Shown here piece by piece: positions 1-7,794 of a DNA stretch of 64,000 nucleotides. Each line of letters begins with the position of its first letter. Position 1 is the first letter of the stretch. A program made the translations under genes and the position numbers. The notes under the pieces were generated by a model. It was not told the origin of the DNA and ran no database searches. It was given only the letters and a program-made list of their open reading frames with translations. Source of the DNA: Pseudomonas sp. MWU16-30317 (lineage in GTDB: Bacteria; Pseudomonadota; Gammaproteobacteria; Pseudomonadales; Pseudomonadaceae); NCBI RefSeq assembly GCF_020515695.1, contig NZ_JAIWJA010000010.1:62001-126000 (forward strand). Direction: 5' to 3'.

Positions 1-388
1 AGCGCACACGCTCGTCACCCAGGATCTCGGCGTTTTCCTGCATCTCGACACAATCGGCGCCCGCTGGCAACGGCGCCCCCGTGAAAATCCGCGCGCACGT
101 GCCCGGCTGCAGCGGTGCTGGCGCCTGGCCCGCAAAGATACGCTGACTGACCGGCAACGGCGTACCGGTCCAGTCCGCGCATCGAAAGGCATAACCATCC
201 ATGGCGCTGTTTGGCCATGGCGGTAGATCGAGGCCGGCGACCAGGTCCTCGGCCAGCACACGACCATGAGCCGCCGCCAGCGCTACTGTCTCACGCTCGC
301 TGATCGGGGTCGCGTCGGCCATTGCCAGCAACTGCGCCAGCGCCCGTTCCAGTGGCATCAGCGGCTTTGCCGCGCCCAACTCAGCCAC
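1..388 (-). CDS. moeA: Molybdopterin molybdenumtransferase MoeA (N-terminal part; gene runs off the window)
   Basis: MoeA inserts molybdate into adenylylated molybdopterin in the cytoplasm, the last step of basic molybdenum-cofactor synthesis. Only about 129 N-terminal codons are present. The translation contains the family signature PPWPNSAMDGYA near residues 56-67, followed by a stretch ending in FTGAPLPAGADCVEMQE, as in MoeA domain III. The best start is a GTG whose bases overlap the TGA stop of moaB, giving VAELGAAKPLMPLERAL; an internal ATG ten codons later (MPLERAL) is the alternative. The overlap implies translational coupling in a moaB-moeA operon. Identification is firm; the C-terminal half cannot be judged. 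Confidence 0.9.
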   Translation of the reverse strand, partial: MAELGAAKPLMPLERALAQLLAMADATPISERETVALAAAHGRVLAEDLVAGLDLPPWPNSAMDGYAFRCADWTGTPLPVSQRIFAGQAPAPLQPGTCARIFTGAPLPAGADCVEMQENAEILGDERVR

Positions 389-920
389 GGCTGGCGCAGG
401 GTTCGGCCTGCTTCAAGTGCACGACGAAATTGCACGGCCGATGGCGTATATCCAGTTGCTCGGCGAGGATGCCGTCCCAGCCGGTTCGACACGCATTGGT
501 CGAGCCTGGCAAGCACACCACCAGCGTGCCGTTCGCCAGCCCGGCCAGCGCGCGCGACTGCACGGTAGAAGTGCCGATATCGGCCACGGAAATCTGCCGA
601 AACAGCTCACCAAAACCATCCACTTGCTTGTCGAGCAGGCAGCTGACGGCTTCCGGGGTGCTGTCGCGCCCGGTGAAGCCGGTGCCGCCCGTGATCAACA
701 CCACTTGCACCACGTCTTCAGCAATCCAGTGCGCGACCTGGGCGCGAATGCGGTACAGATCATCCTTGAGCAACACGCGCTCGGCCAGTGAGTGACCGGC
801 AGCGGTCAATCGATCGACGAACAGCTGACCTGAGGTATCGGTTTCCAGCGTGCGTGTGTCGCTGACAGTGAGTACCGCAATATTGAGCGGCACAAAAGGT
901 ACATCGGCCTTGGGCTTCAT
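381..920 (-). CDS. moaB: Molybdenum cofactor biosynthesis protein B
   Basis: MoaB belongs to the MogA/MoaB family, which binds molybdopterin and adenylylates it before molybdate insertion. The 179-residue length is normal for the family. Visible family motifs are the early SDTR, the molybdopterin-binding loop LITGGTGFTGRDSTPEA around residues 75-91 and the late LPGSTNACRTGWDGIL. It lies directly upstream of moeA with overlapping stop and start codons, so both are likely translated from one message. mobA, for the guanylylation step, diverges just upstream, so this corner is a small Mo-cofactor cluster. The start is an ATG at the end of a short divergent intergenic region. Confidence 0.93.
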   Translation of the reverse strand: MKPKADVPFVPLNIAVLTVSDTRTLETDTSGQLFVDRLTAAGHSLAERVLLKDDLYRIRAQVAHWIAEDVVQVVLITGGTGFTGRDSTPEAVSCLLDKQVDGFGELFRQISVADIGTSTVQSRALAGLANGTLVVCLPGSTNACRTGWDGILAEQLDIRHRPCNFVVHLKQAEPCASRG

Positions 921-997
921 GGGCTAGGTCCAGTTGTTCAAATAGATGCGCGGTGTTATATCACAGCCTCGCTTCCCTACGCCTGCCGAGACCCGCC

Positions 998-1609
998 ATG
1001 CCTGCTGATCTGCCTTTGACACCCTGCTCGGTACTGCTGCTGGCCGGCGGCCGGGGCCAGCGCATGGGCGGTCGCGACAAGGGCTTGGTGCACTGGCGCG
1101 GCCAGCCGCTGATTGCGCATTTGCAGGCACTGGTGCGATCGCTGGGCGATGACCTGATCATCTCTTGCAACCGTAACCCTGCGCAGTACGCCGCGTATGC
1201 GGATCGGCTGGTCAGTGACGACAGCGATGACTTCCCTGGCCCTCTGGCGGGTATCCGCGCGGGCCTGGCCGTGGCTCGCCATACCCATCTGCTGGTATTG
1301 CCCTGTGACGTCCCGGGCCTGGACGCCTCGCTGCTGCAAGGCCTGTTGCAGTGCGCGGCTCGGCACCCCCAGCAGCCCGTGATGGTGCGTCATGGTGAAC
1401 ACTGGGAGCCGTTGATTTGCGTCATTCCGGTGATGCACGCGGCGCTGTTCGAAAGCGCCTGGCATGCAGGCGAGCGCAGCCCGCGCAAGATCCTCCTGGC
1501 ACTGGACGCGCAGCCGCTGCAATGCCTGCCTGACGACCCACGCCTGGCCAATCTCAATACCCCTGAAGCCCTCGCGCAAACGCACGGTGGTGGCAACGCA
1601 AGTATTTAA
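998..1609 (+). CDS. mobA: Molybdenum cofactor guanylyltransferase
   Basis: MobA transfers GMP from GTP to molybdopterin to form the MGD form of the cofactor used by nitrate reductases and formate dehydrogenases. The protein is 203 residues from the chosen ATG (MPADLPLTPC). It opens with the nucleotide-binding signature LLLAGGRGQRMGGRDKGL at residues 13-30 and has the metal-binding LPCDVPGLD segment near residue 100, both typical of the NTP-transferase fold. An in-frame upstream start at 953 would add fifteen poorly conserved residues and is less likely. It is transcribed divergently from moaB-moeA, consistent with a cofactor locus. Confidence 0.93.
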   Translation: MPADLPLTPCSVLLLAGGRGQRMGGRDKGLVHWRGQPLIAHLQALVRSLGDDLIISCNRNPAQYAAYADRLVSDDSDDFPGPLAGIRAGLAVARHTHLLVLPCDVPGLDASLLQGLLQCAARHPQQPVMVRHGEHWEPLICVIPVMHAALFESAWHAGERSPRKILLALDAQPLQCLPDDPRLANLNTPEALAQTHGGGNASI

Positions 1610-1691
1610 GAGGTCAGTTATCGATGGAACTTACATTCGCAAACGGGCGTCCGAACAGAGGAGAACAAGCATTACTTACCGGAGAACACCC

Positions 1692-1913
1692 ATGAACCAC
1701 CGTATTCTGCCCGCCGTCCTGCTCGCTTTGGGCCTTGCCACCCTCGCTGGCTGCGCCAACCCTAGCGTTATCACCCTGAACGACGGGCGTGAAATCCAGA
1801 CCACCGACACGCCGAAGTATGACGATGACACCGGCTTCTACCAGTTCAAGCAACTGGACGGTAAAGAGACCAAGGTCAACAAGGATCAGGTGCGCACCGT
1901 CAAGGAGCTGTGA
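1692..1913 (+). CDS. Small YgdI/YgdR-type (DUF903) lipoprotein
   Basis: This 73-residue protein has a type II signal peptide: MNHRI, a hydrophobic stretch and the lipobox LAGC with the lipid-modified cysteine at about residue 20. The mature part (ITLNDGREIQTTDTPKYD, then the DGKETKVNKDQV stretch) matches the small SH3-like fold of the YgdI/YgdR lipoproteins, found in many gammaproteobacterial genomes and of unknown function. A good ribosome-binding region (GGAGAACACCC) precedes the ATG. It is probably its own unit between mobA and tRNA-Pro. Confidence 0.85.
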   Translation: MNHRILPAVLLALGLATLAGCANPSVITLNDGREIQTTDTPKYDDDTGFYQFKQLDGKETKVNKDQVRTVKEL

Positions 1914-2015
1914 TTCATTGGCCGCTGGATGCGTGATCAAAGACACGCATCCGCGCCGGTGCTTCAAGGATGATCTGCCAAGTGACAACATGCGGTTCGA
2001 ACGCAATGTCGATTT

Positions 2016-2092
2016 CGGGGTGTAGCGCAGCCAGGTAGCGCGTCTCGTTCGGGACGAGAAGGCCGCAGGTTCGAATCCTGTCTCCCCGACCA
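2016..2092 (+). tRNA. tRNA-Pro (anticodon CGG)
   Basis: A 77-nt cloverleaf is readable. The acceptor strand cggggtg pairs with ctccccg with one T.T mismatch and is followed by the discriminator A and an encoded CCA. The D-arm is gcgcagcc..ggtagcgc, the anticodon stem tctcg/cgaga encloses loop ttcggga with anticodon CGG, and the T-arm contains gttcgaatc. This decodes CCG proline codons, which are common in high-GC Pseudomonas. A short terminator follows. Confidence 0.97.
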
Positions 2093-2129
2093 GATTCATG
2101 ACGGTGGCTTGGGCCGCTGTTGACAAGAA

Positions 2130-2152
2130 GCTCGCACACAGCGGGCTTTTTT
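2130..2152 (+). terminator. Rho-independent terminator after tRNA-Pro
   Basis: A stem gctcgc/gcgggc (one G-U pair) with loop acaca is followed directly by six T residues. It sits 37 nt downstream of the tRNA CCA end. Confidence 0.75.
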
Positions 2153-2184
2153 GTTGCGCGGTATTTTCGCTGGAGGTGGGGTGT

Positions 2185-2577
2185 GGTCCTTTGCTGCGGG
2201 CCTGTGCGGTTCGCCCTGCCCATTGGCCCTTCGCTTAGGCTCAGGGTTCCCGCGTTCCGGCACCTGAAGAGAGGGCACGGCGCAATAGGCCATCCATGGC
2301 CTAACGCGCCTGACCCGGCATCCTGCCGGGATCGCCCTCTCTTCAGGCGCCTCCACGCGGCCTGCTGGAGGGGCGAGCCGCACAGGCCCCCAGCAAAGGA
2401 CCAGCCGAGATTTGAGCGATTTCATGAAAGAGCAGACACCACCAATGTCACTGTTCTGCTTTCTAGTCGGCCTTGGGTTCGCCGCCCCATCCAGCAGGCC
2501 GCGTGCCGGAGCGCAGGCACCCTGAGCCTAGGCGAAGGGCCAATGCTGGGGCGGCGAACCCAAGGCCGGCTCGAAAG
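2185..2577. repeat. Two nested inverted-repeat blocks sharing a 43-nt inverted copy; no gene in this intergenic stretch
   Basis: The roughly 450 bp between the tRNA terminator and the next gene has no convincing coding sequence but is full of palindromes. Block one spans about 2185-2402: its outer arms (2185-2220 and 2370-2402) share ggtcctttgctg / cagcaaaggacc, its inner arms cctgaagagagggc (2263-2276) and gccctctcttcagg (2334-2347) pair perfectly, and two small hairpins lie at 2288-2301 and 2314-2330. Block two spans about 2459-2577, with arms ggccttgggttcgccgcccca (2469-2489) and its complement (2547-2567). A 43-nt sequence at 2221-2263 recurs inverted at 2503-2545 with four mismatches. 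It resembles a non-autonomous or REP-derived element; the family is not recognised. Confidence 0.8.
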
Positions 2578-2598
2578 CAGAACCACCCAAAATCCCAA

Positions 2599-3519
2599 TC
2601 AACCCCGCCCAACAAAACCGTCATCCAACAATTGCAACCGCAACGCGCTCTCGAACTGGCGTGATTCACCGCTCAACGGATCATCGAATCGCAGCCCCCG
2701 AGCCAGCAACTGCAGCGGCTTGGCATAATCGTCCTCAGCCCCATTCGGCTGCACATCCGGATAAAACGGGTCATGCCGGATACACGCCCCCAACGACATC
2801 ATGTGCACGCGCAACTGATGAGTCTTGCCGGTAATGGGAAAAAGATCATAGCGCCAGAAATCACCCATCTTCTCCCCCACCTGCACCAGGGTCTCGCTGT
2901 TGTTCGCCCCTGCCACTTCCTGCATGCGAAAAAACGGCTCGCCATGAACCAACCGGCTGCAATGCGTCAGCGGAAAATTCATGTCCGGCAACGCGGCAGC
3001 AACCGCCTGATAATGCTTGTGGATGCGCCGCGCGGGAAACAGCGACTGGTAGGCGGAGCGCGTCTCGGGATTGGCCGAGAACAGCACCAGCCCGGCGGTG
3101 TGCCGATCGATGCGATGCAGGGGCACCAGATGGGGGTTATCGAGACGCCGAATCAGGCGCCGCAGCAAGGTGTGTTCGACGTATTCACCGGTCGGCGTCA
3201 CCGGGAGAAAATGCGGCTTGTCGGCCACCACCAGGTGCTCGTCGATGTGCAGAATGCTCTCCTGAGCGGGGATCACTTTCTCGTTGGGCACTTCACGAAA
3301 ATAGTGAATGCGCAGGCCCTGGCGATAGGCGAGATCAACGCTGATCGGCTGCCCGCTGGCATCCAGCACGCGCCCCCGGGCGATACGGTCCAGCCACTGC
3401 TGGCGACTGATTGCCTGAAAATGCGCGCACAGACATTCCAACACCGTTACCCACGGCCCAGCCGGCAAGCTGACCGTACTGGCCTGATGATGGGAAGGAT
3501 TGAAGGGCGTAGCAGTCAT
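2599..3519 (-). CDS. RluA-family RNA pseudouridine synthase
   Basis: This enzyme converts uridine to pseudouridine in rRNA or tRNA. The 306-residue product carries the RluA catalytic motif HRIDRHTAGL, with the catalytic aspartate near residue 138, preceded by the conserved segment VADKPHFLPV and followed by GKTHQLRVHM near residue 235, which belongs to the core of the family. An N-terminal S4-like region (residues 25-75) is plausible. The ATG at MTATPFN was chosen because the extra six codons upstream begin with TTG and have no clear ribosome-binding site. The exact target uridine cannot be told from the sequence. Confidence 0.88.
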   Translation of the reverse strand: MTATPFNPSHHQASTVSLPAGPWVTVLECLCAHFQAISRQQWLDRIARGRVLDASGQPISVDLAYRQGLRIHYFREVPNEKVIPAQESILHIDEHLVVADKPHFLPVTPTGEYVEHTLLRRLIRRLDNPHLVPLHRIDRHTAGLVLFSANPETRSAYQSLFPARRIHKHYQAVAAALPDMNFPLTHCSRLVHGEPFFRMQEVAGANNSETLVQVGEKMGDFWRYDLFPITGKTHQLRVHMMSLGACIRHDPFYPDVQPNGAEDDYAKPLQLLARGLRFDDPLSGESRQFESALRLQLLDDGFVGRG

Positions 3520-3556
3520 GACGGGCTCGGCGATCAAGGCGGTCAGGCATTATCCT

Positions 3557-3811
3557 TCACGCACTGCGCGGATCATAGGCCAGAAACCGCGAGATCTGCT
3601 CGGGCTCGAACGGCCAATCGAGTTCGGTGCCGGTATCAAGCCGACGCAGCACCGGAATGCGCATTTCATAGGGAGCAAGGTACTGGGGATGGTCGGCGAT
3701 ATCGATCAACTCGACCAACAGACCCAGCTCCACCCAAGGCATCAGTTCTGCCTCCGCCTGCTCGCACAGGTGGCACTGGGCGGTGATGAAAAGCTGGCAT
3801 TCGGGGTTCAT
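3557..3811 (-). CDS. Glutaredoxin-like (DUF836) thiol-redox protein
   Basis: An 84-residue protein with a thioredoxin fold signature: beta strand CQLFITA, then the redox motif CHLC at about residues 13-16, the helix EQAEAELMPWV, and the cis-proline region MRIPVLRR. This matches the DUF836/glutaredoxin-like family, whose partners are mostly unknown. It ends 37 nt upstream of the pseudouridine synthase start on the same strand, so the two may be co-transcribed. Confidence 0.82.
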   Translation of the reverse strand: MNPECQLFITAQCHLCEQAEAELMPWVELGLLVELIDIADHPQYLAPYEMRIPVLRRLDTGTELDWPFEPEQISRFLAYDPRSA

Positions 3812-3884
3812 GCTCGACGCGCCCTCAACCGGTCTGAATCCTCAGTCTAGGACTCTCTGCGCACGACGACAACCCAGTGCGTCA

Positions 3885-5093
3885 TCACTCATGCGCATTC
3901 GCTCCAATCCGGTGAATCGACAGGTCCGCGCCGTAATACTGCTGCTCCTGGCTCAAGCGGATCCCGGCCACTGCCTTGATCACGCCGTAAACCAAAAAAC
4001 CTCCAACCACCGCTATCAGCACCCCGAGCGCGCTGCCGAACACTTGACTGATCAGGCTGACACCACCAAGGCCGCCTAGCGCCGTCTGGCCGAAAATGCC
4101 GCAGGCAATGCCGCCCCAGACGCCGCAGATGCCATGCAACGGCCAGACCCCGAGCACGTCATCGAATCGGCGCTGGCGCTGGGCAGCGATGAAGCACACC
4201 ACAAACAGCCCACCCGCAATCGCCCCGGTCACCAGCGCACCCACCGGGTGCATCAGGTCGGAACCGGCGCACACCGCCACCAGACCGGCCAGAGGACCAT
4301 TGTGCAGGAAGCCCGGATCGTTGCGGCCGACGATCAGCGCCGCCAGAGTGCCGCCGACCATGGCCATCAGCGAATTGATCGCCACCAGCCCGCTGACCGC
4401 CTGCAGGGTCTGCGCACTCATGACGTTAAAGCCGAACCAGCCGACAATCAGCACCCACGATCCCAACGCCAGAAACGGAATGTTGGACGGTGCGAAGGCC
4501 ACCAGCTTGCCATCCCTATAGCGACCATCGCGCGGCCCCAGCAACAGGATCGCCGCCAGCGCCAGCCAGCCGCCCATCGCATGCACCACCACGGACCCGG
4601 CAAAATCGTGGAAACCGGCACCGAACTGCGCCTGCAACCAGGCCTGGACACCGAGGTTGCCGTTCCACATCATCCCCTCGAAGAACGGGTAGATGAAGGC
4701 TACGATCAACACCGTGGCGAACAGCTGCGGCACGAAACGCGCGCGCTCGGCGATGCCCCCGGAAATGATCGCCGGGATAGCGGCGGCGAAGGTCAATAGA
4801 AAGAAGAACTTGACCAGCGCGAAGCCATGGTCGACGTTAATCACTGCGGCAGGCTGCAAAAAGGTCACGCCATAGGCGACCCAGTAGCCGACGAAGAAGT
4901 ACGCCAGGGTCGACACGGCAAAATCGCTGAGTATCTTGCACAGCGCGTTGACCTGATTCTTGTGGCGCACGGTGCCCACTTCGAGAAAGGCAAAGCCCGC
5001 GTGCATGGCCAGTACCATCACGGCACCGGCAAGAATGAACAGGGTATTGGAACCGTGGATCAGCGAATCCACAGCGCTTTGAGAGATTTCCAT
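3885..5093 (-). CDS. amt: Ammonium transporter Amt
   Basis: Amt proteins are trimeric inner-membrane channels for ammonium/ammonia. This 402-residue protein has about eleven hydrophobic segments. Family motifs are visible: MHAGFAFLEVGTVRHKN early, FAGSVVVHAMGGWLAL in the middle (part of the signature around the pore), and PLHGICGVWGG late with one of the pore histidines. The ATG giving MEISQSAVD was preferred to an upstream start that would add fifteen residues. No glnK/PII gene lies next to it, unlike the common glnK-amtB pair, so this may be a secondary Amt paralogue. Confidence 0.92.
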   Translation of the reverse strand: MEISQSAVDSLIHGSNTLFILAGAVMVLAMHAGFAFLEVGTVRHKNQVNALCKILSDFAVSTLAYFFVGYWVAYGVTFLQPAAVINVDHGFALVKFFFLLTFAAAIPAIISGGIAERARFVPQLFATVLIVAFIYPFFEGMMWNGNLGVQAWLQAQFGAGFHDFAGSVVVHAMGGWLALAAILLLGPRDGRYRDGKLVAFAPSNIPFLALGSWVLIVGWFGFNVMSAQTLQAVSGLVAINSLMAMVGGTLAALIVGRNDPGFLHNGPLAGLVAVCAGSDLMHPVGALVTGAIAGGLFVVCFIAAQRQRRFDDVLGVWPLHGICGVWGGIACGIFGQTALGGLGGVSLISQVFGSALGVLIAVVGGFLVYGVIKAVAGIRLSQEQQYYGADLSIHRIGANAHE

Positions 5094-5309
5094 GAGAACG
5101 GCAGGCCTAAGGTAGTTAAAAGCACTGAAACAGGGCAAGCATGATTACTGCGCACCGATATGGTTCTTTACGGCGTGACCGCGAACCTATTTGGGGCATC
5201 TTTTCAGTAAGCGCACCAGCAAATAGCAAAAGCCGTACCAGCACTCCGGAATGAACCTTCCCGATACCTGAGTACTCGAACACCCATAACGCAATCAACG
5301 GAGAAAGAC

Positions 5310-5624
5310 ATGGTCAGCAAGACAGCAAAGACGGCTCAGGCAGTACTCGCGAACGACTTTCAGATCCTCGTCAAGGACGCTGAAAAACTCCTCGAACACA
5401 CCGCCACGCTGGCAGGCGACCAAGCTGATGAATTGCGCGCCCAGATTCACGAAAGCCTGCTCAAGGCCAAGGAATCCCTCAAGGAAACTCAGGAATCCCT
5501 GAGCGAAAAGAGCAAGGAAGTGGTGGTTCAGGCTGAAGACTATGTACAGGCCAACCCATGGCAGTCGATCGGCATTGCCGCCGGTGTCGGCTTCCTCATC
5601 GGCCTGCTGGCGTCTCGTCGCTGA
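5310..5624 (+). CDS. DUF883 (ElaB/YqjD-type) membrane-anchored protein
   Basis: A 104-residue protein made of a long charged, amphipathic helix (residues 10-78, rich in KESLKE-like repeats) and one C-terminal transmembrane segment IGIAAGVGFLIGLLASRR, the hallmark of the ElaB/YqjD/YgaM family. E. coli relatives bind ribosomes and tether them to the inner membrane in stationary phase. The start has a good GGAGAAAGAC ribosome-binding region. It heads a three-gene set matching the E. coli yqjD-yqjE-yqjK order. Confidence 0.88.
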   Translation: MVSKTAKTAQAVLANDFQILVKDAEKLLEHTATLAGDQADELRAQIHESLLKAKESLKETQESLSEKSKEVVVQAEDYVQANPWQSIGIAAGVGFLIGLLASRR

Positions 5625-5626
5625 TC

Positions 5627-6010
5627 ATGGCTCTGGACAGCGATACTTCATCCAGCAGCGGCTCCACCGCACGCCGACTCGGTGCTGCGGTGCTGGGCAT
5701 GCTGCACAGCCATATCGAACTGTTCGGGATCGAGCTGCAAGAGCAGAAGTCCCGCACGGTCAGCCTGCTGTTGTTCGCCGGGCTGGCCTTGGTCTTCGCC
5801 CTGCTGGCGCTGGTGGCGCTGTCTGGTCTGATCCTCATTTTATTGTGGGACAACTACCGTATTCCGGGGATGATCGGCCTGTGCATTTTCTATCTGCTGG
5901 CCGGGCTGTTCTGTGCGGTACGCCTCAAAGCGGCGATCTTCGATGAATCCTCGCCGTTCAGCGGCACCCTCGAAGAGCTGGCCAATGACCGGGAGCGCCT
6001 GTTGCCATGA
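5627..6010 (+). CDS. YqjE-like / phage-holin-family inner membrane protein
   Basis: A 127-residue protein with two predicted transmembrane helices: LLLFAGLALVFALLALVAL (about 45-66) and a second around IGLCIFYLLAGLFCAV. The N-terminal amphipathic part precedes the membrane region as in the YqjE family (sometimes named holin superfamily III, though no lysis role is implied here). The ATG follows the DUF883 stop by two nucleotides, so translation is probably coupled, and the stop overlaps the next start by four bases. Confidence 0.82.
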   Translation: MALDSDTSSSSGSTARRLGAAVLGMLHSHIELFGIELQEQKSRTVSLLLFAGLALVFALLALVALSGLILILLWDNYRIPGMIGLCIFYLLAGLFCAVRLKAAIFDESSPFSGTLEELANDRERLLP

Positions 6011-6372
6011 GTGCCCATCCGCCGAGCAAGAATTCACGCCGGGACATGCGCAAGGCGCTGATTCGTTTGCGCCTTGAAATGCACCGCCAGGAAATTCGCC
6101 AGGAAGCTCGCAGCCTGGTCAACCCCCTCACTCGCCTCAAGGGCGCCAGTCGTTCGGTTCAGGAAGGACTGGGGATCAAGCATGCACCACTCTGGGGCAT
6201 TGGCGCGGTCATGCTCATGGGCTTTTTTACCGGCAAGGGTGCAGGGTCGAGCAAGCCAGCCGCTCCTGCCGTAGTCCGTACCGAGGGCAGCGTGTCGCGC
6301 CTGCTGAAATTGAGCGCGACCTTGATGCCCTTGATCAAGCTGGTAATGAGAGGCGGCGCCGACAAACACTGA
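6007..6372 (+). CDS. YqjK-like hypothetical membrane protein
   Basis: A 121-residue protein that starts within an ATGA overlap with the preceding gene. The N-terminus is strongly basic (SRRDMRKALIRLRLEMHRQE), followed by a hydrophobic segment LWGIGAVMLMGFFTG (about residues 62-77) and another weakly hydrophobic stretch near the C-terminus. Position and the basic helix suit a YqjK-type partner of the DUF883 and YqjE-like proteins. Function is unknown; the triad may modify membrane or ribosome association under stress. Confidence 0.7.
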   Translation: MSAHPPSKNSRRDMRKALIRLRLEMHRQEIRQEARSLVNPLTRLKGASRSVQEGLGIKHAPLWGIGAVMLMGFFTGKGAGSSKPAAPAVVRTEGSVSRLLKLSATLMPLIKLVMRGGADKH

Positions 6373-6421
6373 TCGGCCCGCGCGGCGTGCCACTATTTGG
6401 CTACATTCTTGCAGTACATCC

Positions 6422-6465
6422 CCATTACGGCTGTCGTGCGCCCTGCGCATCGACGGCCGTAATGG
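6422..6465. promoter_or_regulatory. Long near-perfect hairpin upstream of the EAL gene
   Basis: Arms ccattacggctgtcg and cgacggccgtaatgg pair with only one G-T wobble, and an inner tgcg/cgca extends the stem over a ccctg loop with one unpaired T. There is no T-tract on either strand, so it is not a standard terminator. It could end the upstream membrane triad, protect a 3' end, or act as a regulatory element about 55 nt before the next gene. Confidence 0.55.
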
Positions 6466-6519
6466 CGTCTGACGCCTGCACCATCCGCAGCAAAAACCCA
6501 CAGTGTTTAAGGAGTCGCC

Positions 6520-7683
6520 GTGATCGACGGGCAACCGCTCGCATGTTTCCAGCCGTTTATCGACACCGCCACGGGTCGTATCGCTGGAATTGAGGCCTTG
6601 GGGCGCTTGCGTCAGGCCGACGGCCAATTGTCCTCGGTCGGCCCTCTCTTCGCCGACCCACGCACACCAGCAGCGACACTGCGCAAGCTCGACCGCATGA
6701 TCCGCGACAACGCCCTGAGCAGACTCAAGGAAGTCCCCGAGGACTGGTTCCTGAGCCTCAACATGTCGCCGCGCTGGATCAGCCGCCTCAAGCCTGGACA
6801 AGCTCTGCCCAGCCTGCGGCAGCTGGAACGACACGGCATCGACCCGCAGCGGATCGTTTTCGAAATCACCGAATTCAATGGCGATACCGAACGCCTGAGC
6901 GAAGTGGTACGCCGCTACCGTGAAGTAGGCGCGCGGATTGCCATCGACGACTTCGGCGCCGGCTACTCGCAACTCGACCGCGTGCTGGCGTTGCAACCGG
7001 ACATTCTCAAGCTTGATATGCGTCTGTTCCAGGCCGCCGCCCGAGGCGGCCCTAGCAGTGAGGTGGTCAAAGCGCTGGCGCTGATGGCGGAAAAGACCGG
7101 CTGCTGGATCATCGCCGAAGGCGTCGAGACCGAAGCCGAGCTGGATTTCGCGCTCGAATGCGGTTCCCGCTACGTGCAGGGCTACCTGTTCGCCCGCGCC
7201 GAACCGCACTTCTTCGATCCTGACGCCTTCGTCAGCCGCTTCGCCGAATTGCGCGAACACTACGTGGCGCGCAAAGTCGATGAACGCGCCCGGCTGATGA
7301 CCCTGCGCAAGCAATTGGTCACACTTATGGGCCATCTGCAGACCTGGGCCAGCGCCAATGCACCGATCAGCGAATTGCCGCACTTCGTCGACAGCCCCTG
7401 GCTACTGCGTTTCTACCAATGCGATCGGCAAGGCACGCAATTGACCCCCAACCACGAATGGCGTGACAACGCCTGGCAGACCGACGCCAGCTATCTGGGC
7501 CACAACTGGTCGTGGCGCCCCTACTTCTACCACCTGCTGGCCGAGGGTTGGGACGAGCGTCGGCTGATCCTCTCCAGCACCTATCGCGACGCCACCAGCA
7601 ACCAGTATTGCCTGACCGCGGGGCAGTTCTTCGACAACGGTAACCGCTTGCTGCTGATCGACGTGGACGCTGCTGTGCTATAG
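6520..7683 (+). CDS. EAL-domain c-di-GMP phosphodiesterase with a C-terminal sensor-like domain
   Basis: EAL domains hydrolyse c-di-GMP to pGpG. In this 387-residue protein the EAL domain occupies residues 1-250 and appears catalytically complete: EALGRL, the asparagine of SLNMSP, EITE, IDDFGAGYSQLD, the lysine of LKLDMRL, AEGVETEAEL and VQGYLFARA. Residues about 260-387 form a second domain with aromatic-rich motifs (HNWSWRPYFYHLL, then SSTYRDATSNQYCLTA), resembling the PAS/PDC-like C-terminal domain of YkuI-type proteins. No transmembrane segment is visible, so the sensor part is cytoplasmic. The start is GTG with AAGGAG six nucleotides upstream. Confidence 0.9.
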   Translation: MIDGQPLACFQPFIDTATGRIAGIEALGRLRQADGQLSSVGPLFADPRTPAATLRKLDRMIRDNALSRLKEVPEDWFLSLNMSPRWISRLKPGQALPSLRQLERHGIDPQRIVFEITEFNGDTERLSEVVRRYREVGARIAIDDFGAGYSQLDRVLALQPDILKLDMRLFQAAARGGPSSEVVKALALMAEKTGCWIIAEGVETEAELDFALECGSRYVQGYLFARAEPHFFDPDAFVSRFAELREHYVARKVDERARLMTLRKQLVTLMGHLQTWASANAPISELPHFVDSPWLLRFYQCDRQGTQLTPNHEWRDNAWQTDASYLGHNWSWRPYFYHLLAEGWDERRLILSSTYRDATSNQYCLTAGQFFDNGNRLLLIDVDAAVL

Positions 7684-7794
7684 GTCCGCGCCAGGCCGAT
7701 GGCCGAGGATACATGCAGATACGCCTGCCACCCTTGCGCGACGACGCGCCAGGCCTGAAGCTAGGTGCTTGTTACCGTATTGGAGTGCCTCGCC

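Noticed and set aside
2120..2728. Open frames through the inverted repeats after tRNA-Pro
   Set aside because: They read through palindromes on both strands and give low-complexity Arg/Pro-rich peptides; not coding.
5627..6010. Holin-family protein as evidence of a phage remnant
   Set aside because: The neighbours are DUF883 and YqjK-like genes, the normal chromosomal yqj-type context, so the holin name reflects family labelling only.
6034..7383. 449-codon minus-strand open frame over the YqjK-like and EAL genes
   Set aside because: It crosses two real genes and their intergenic hairpin and has no domain motif.
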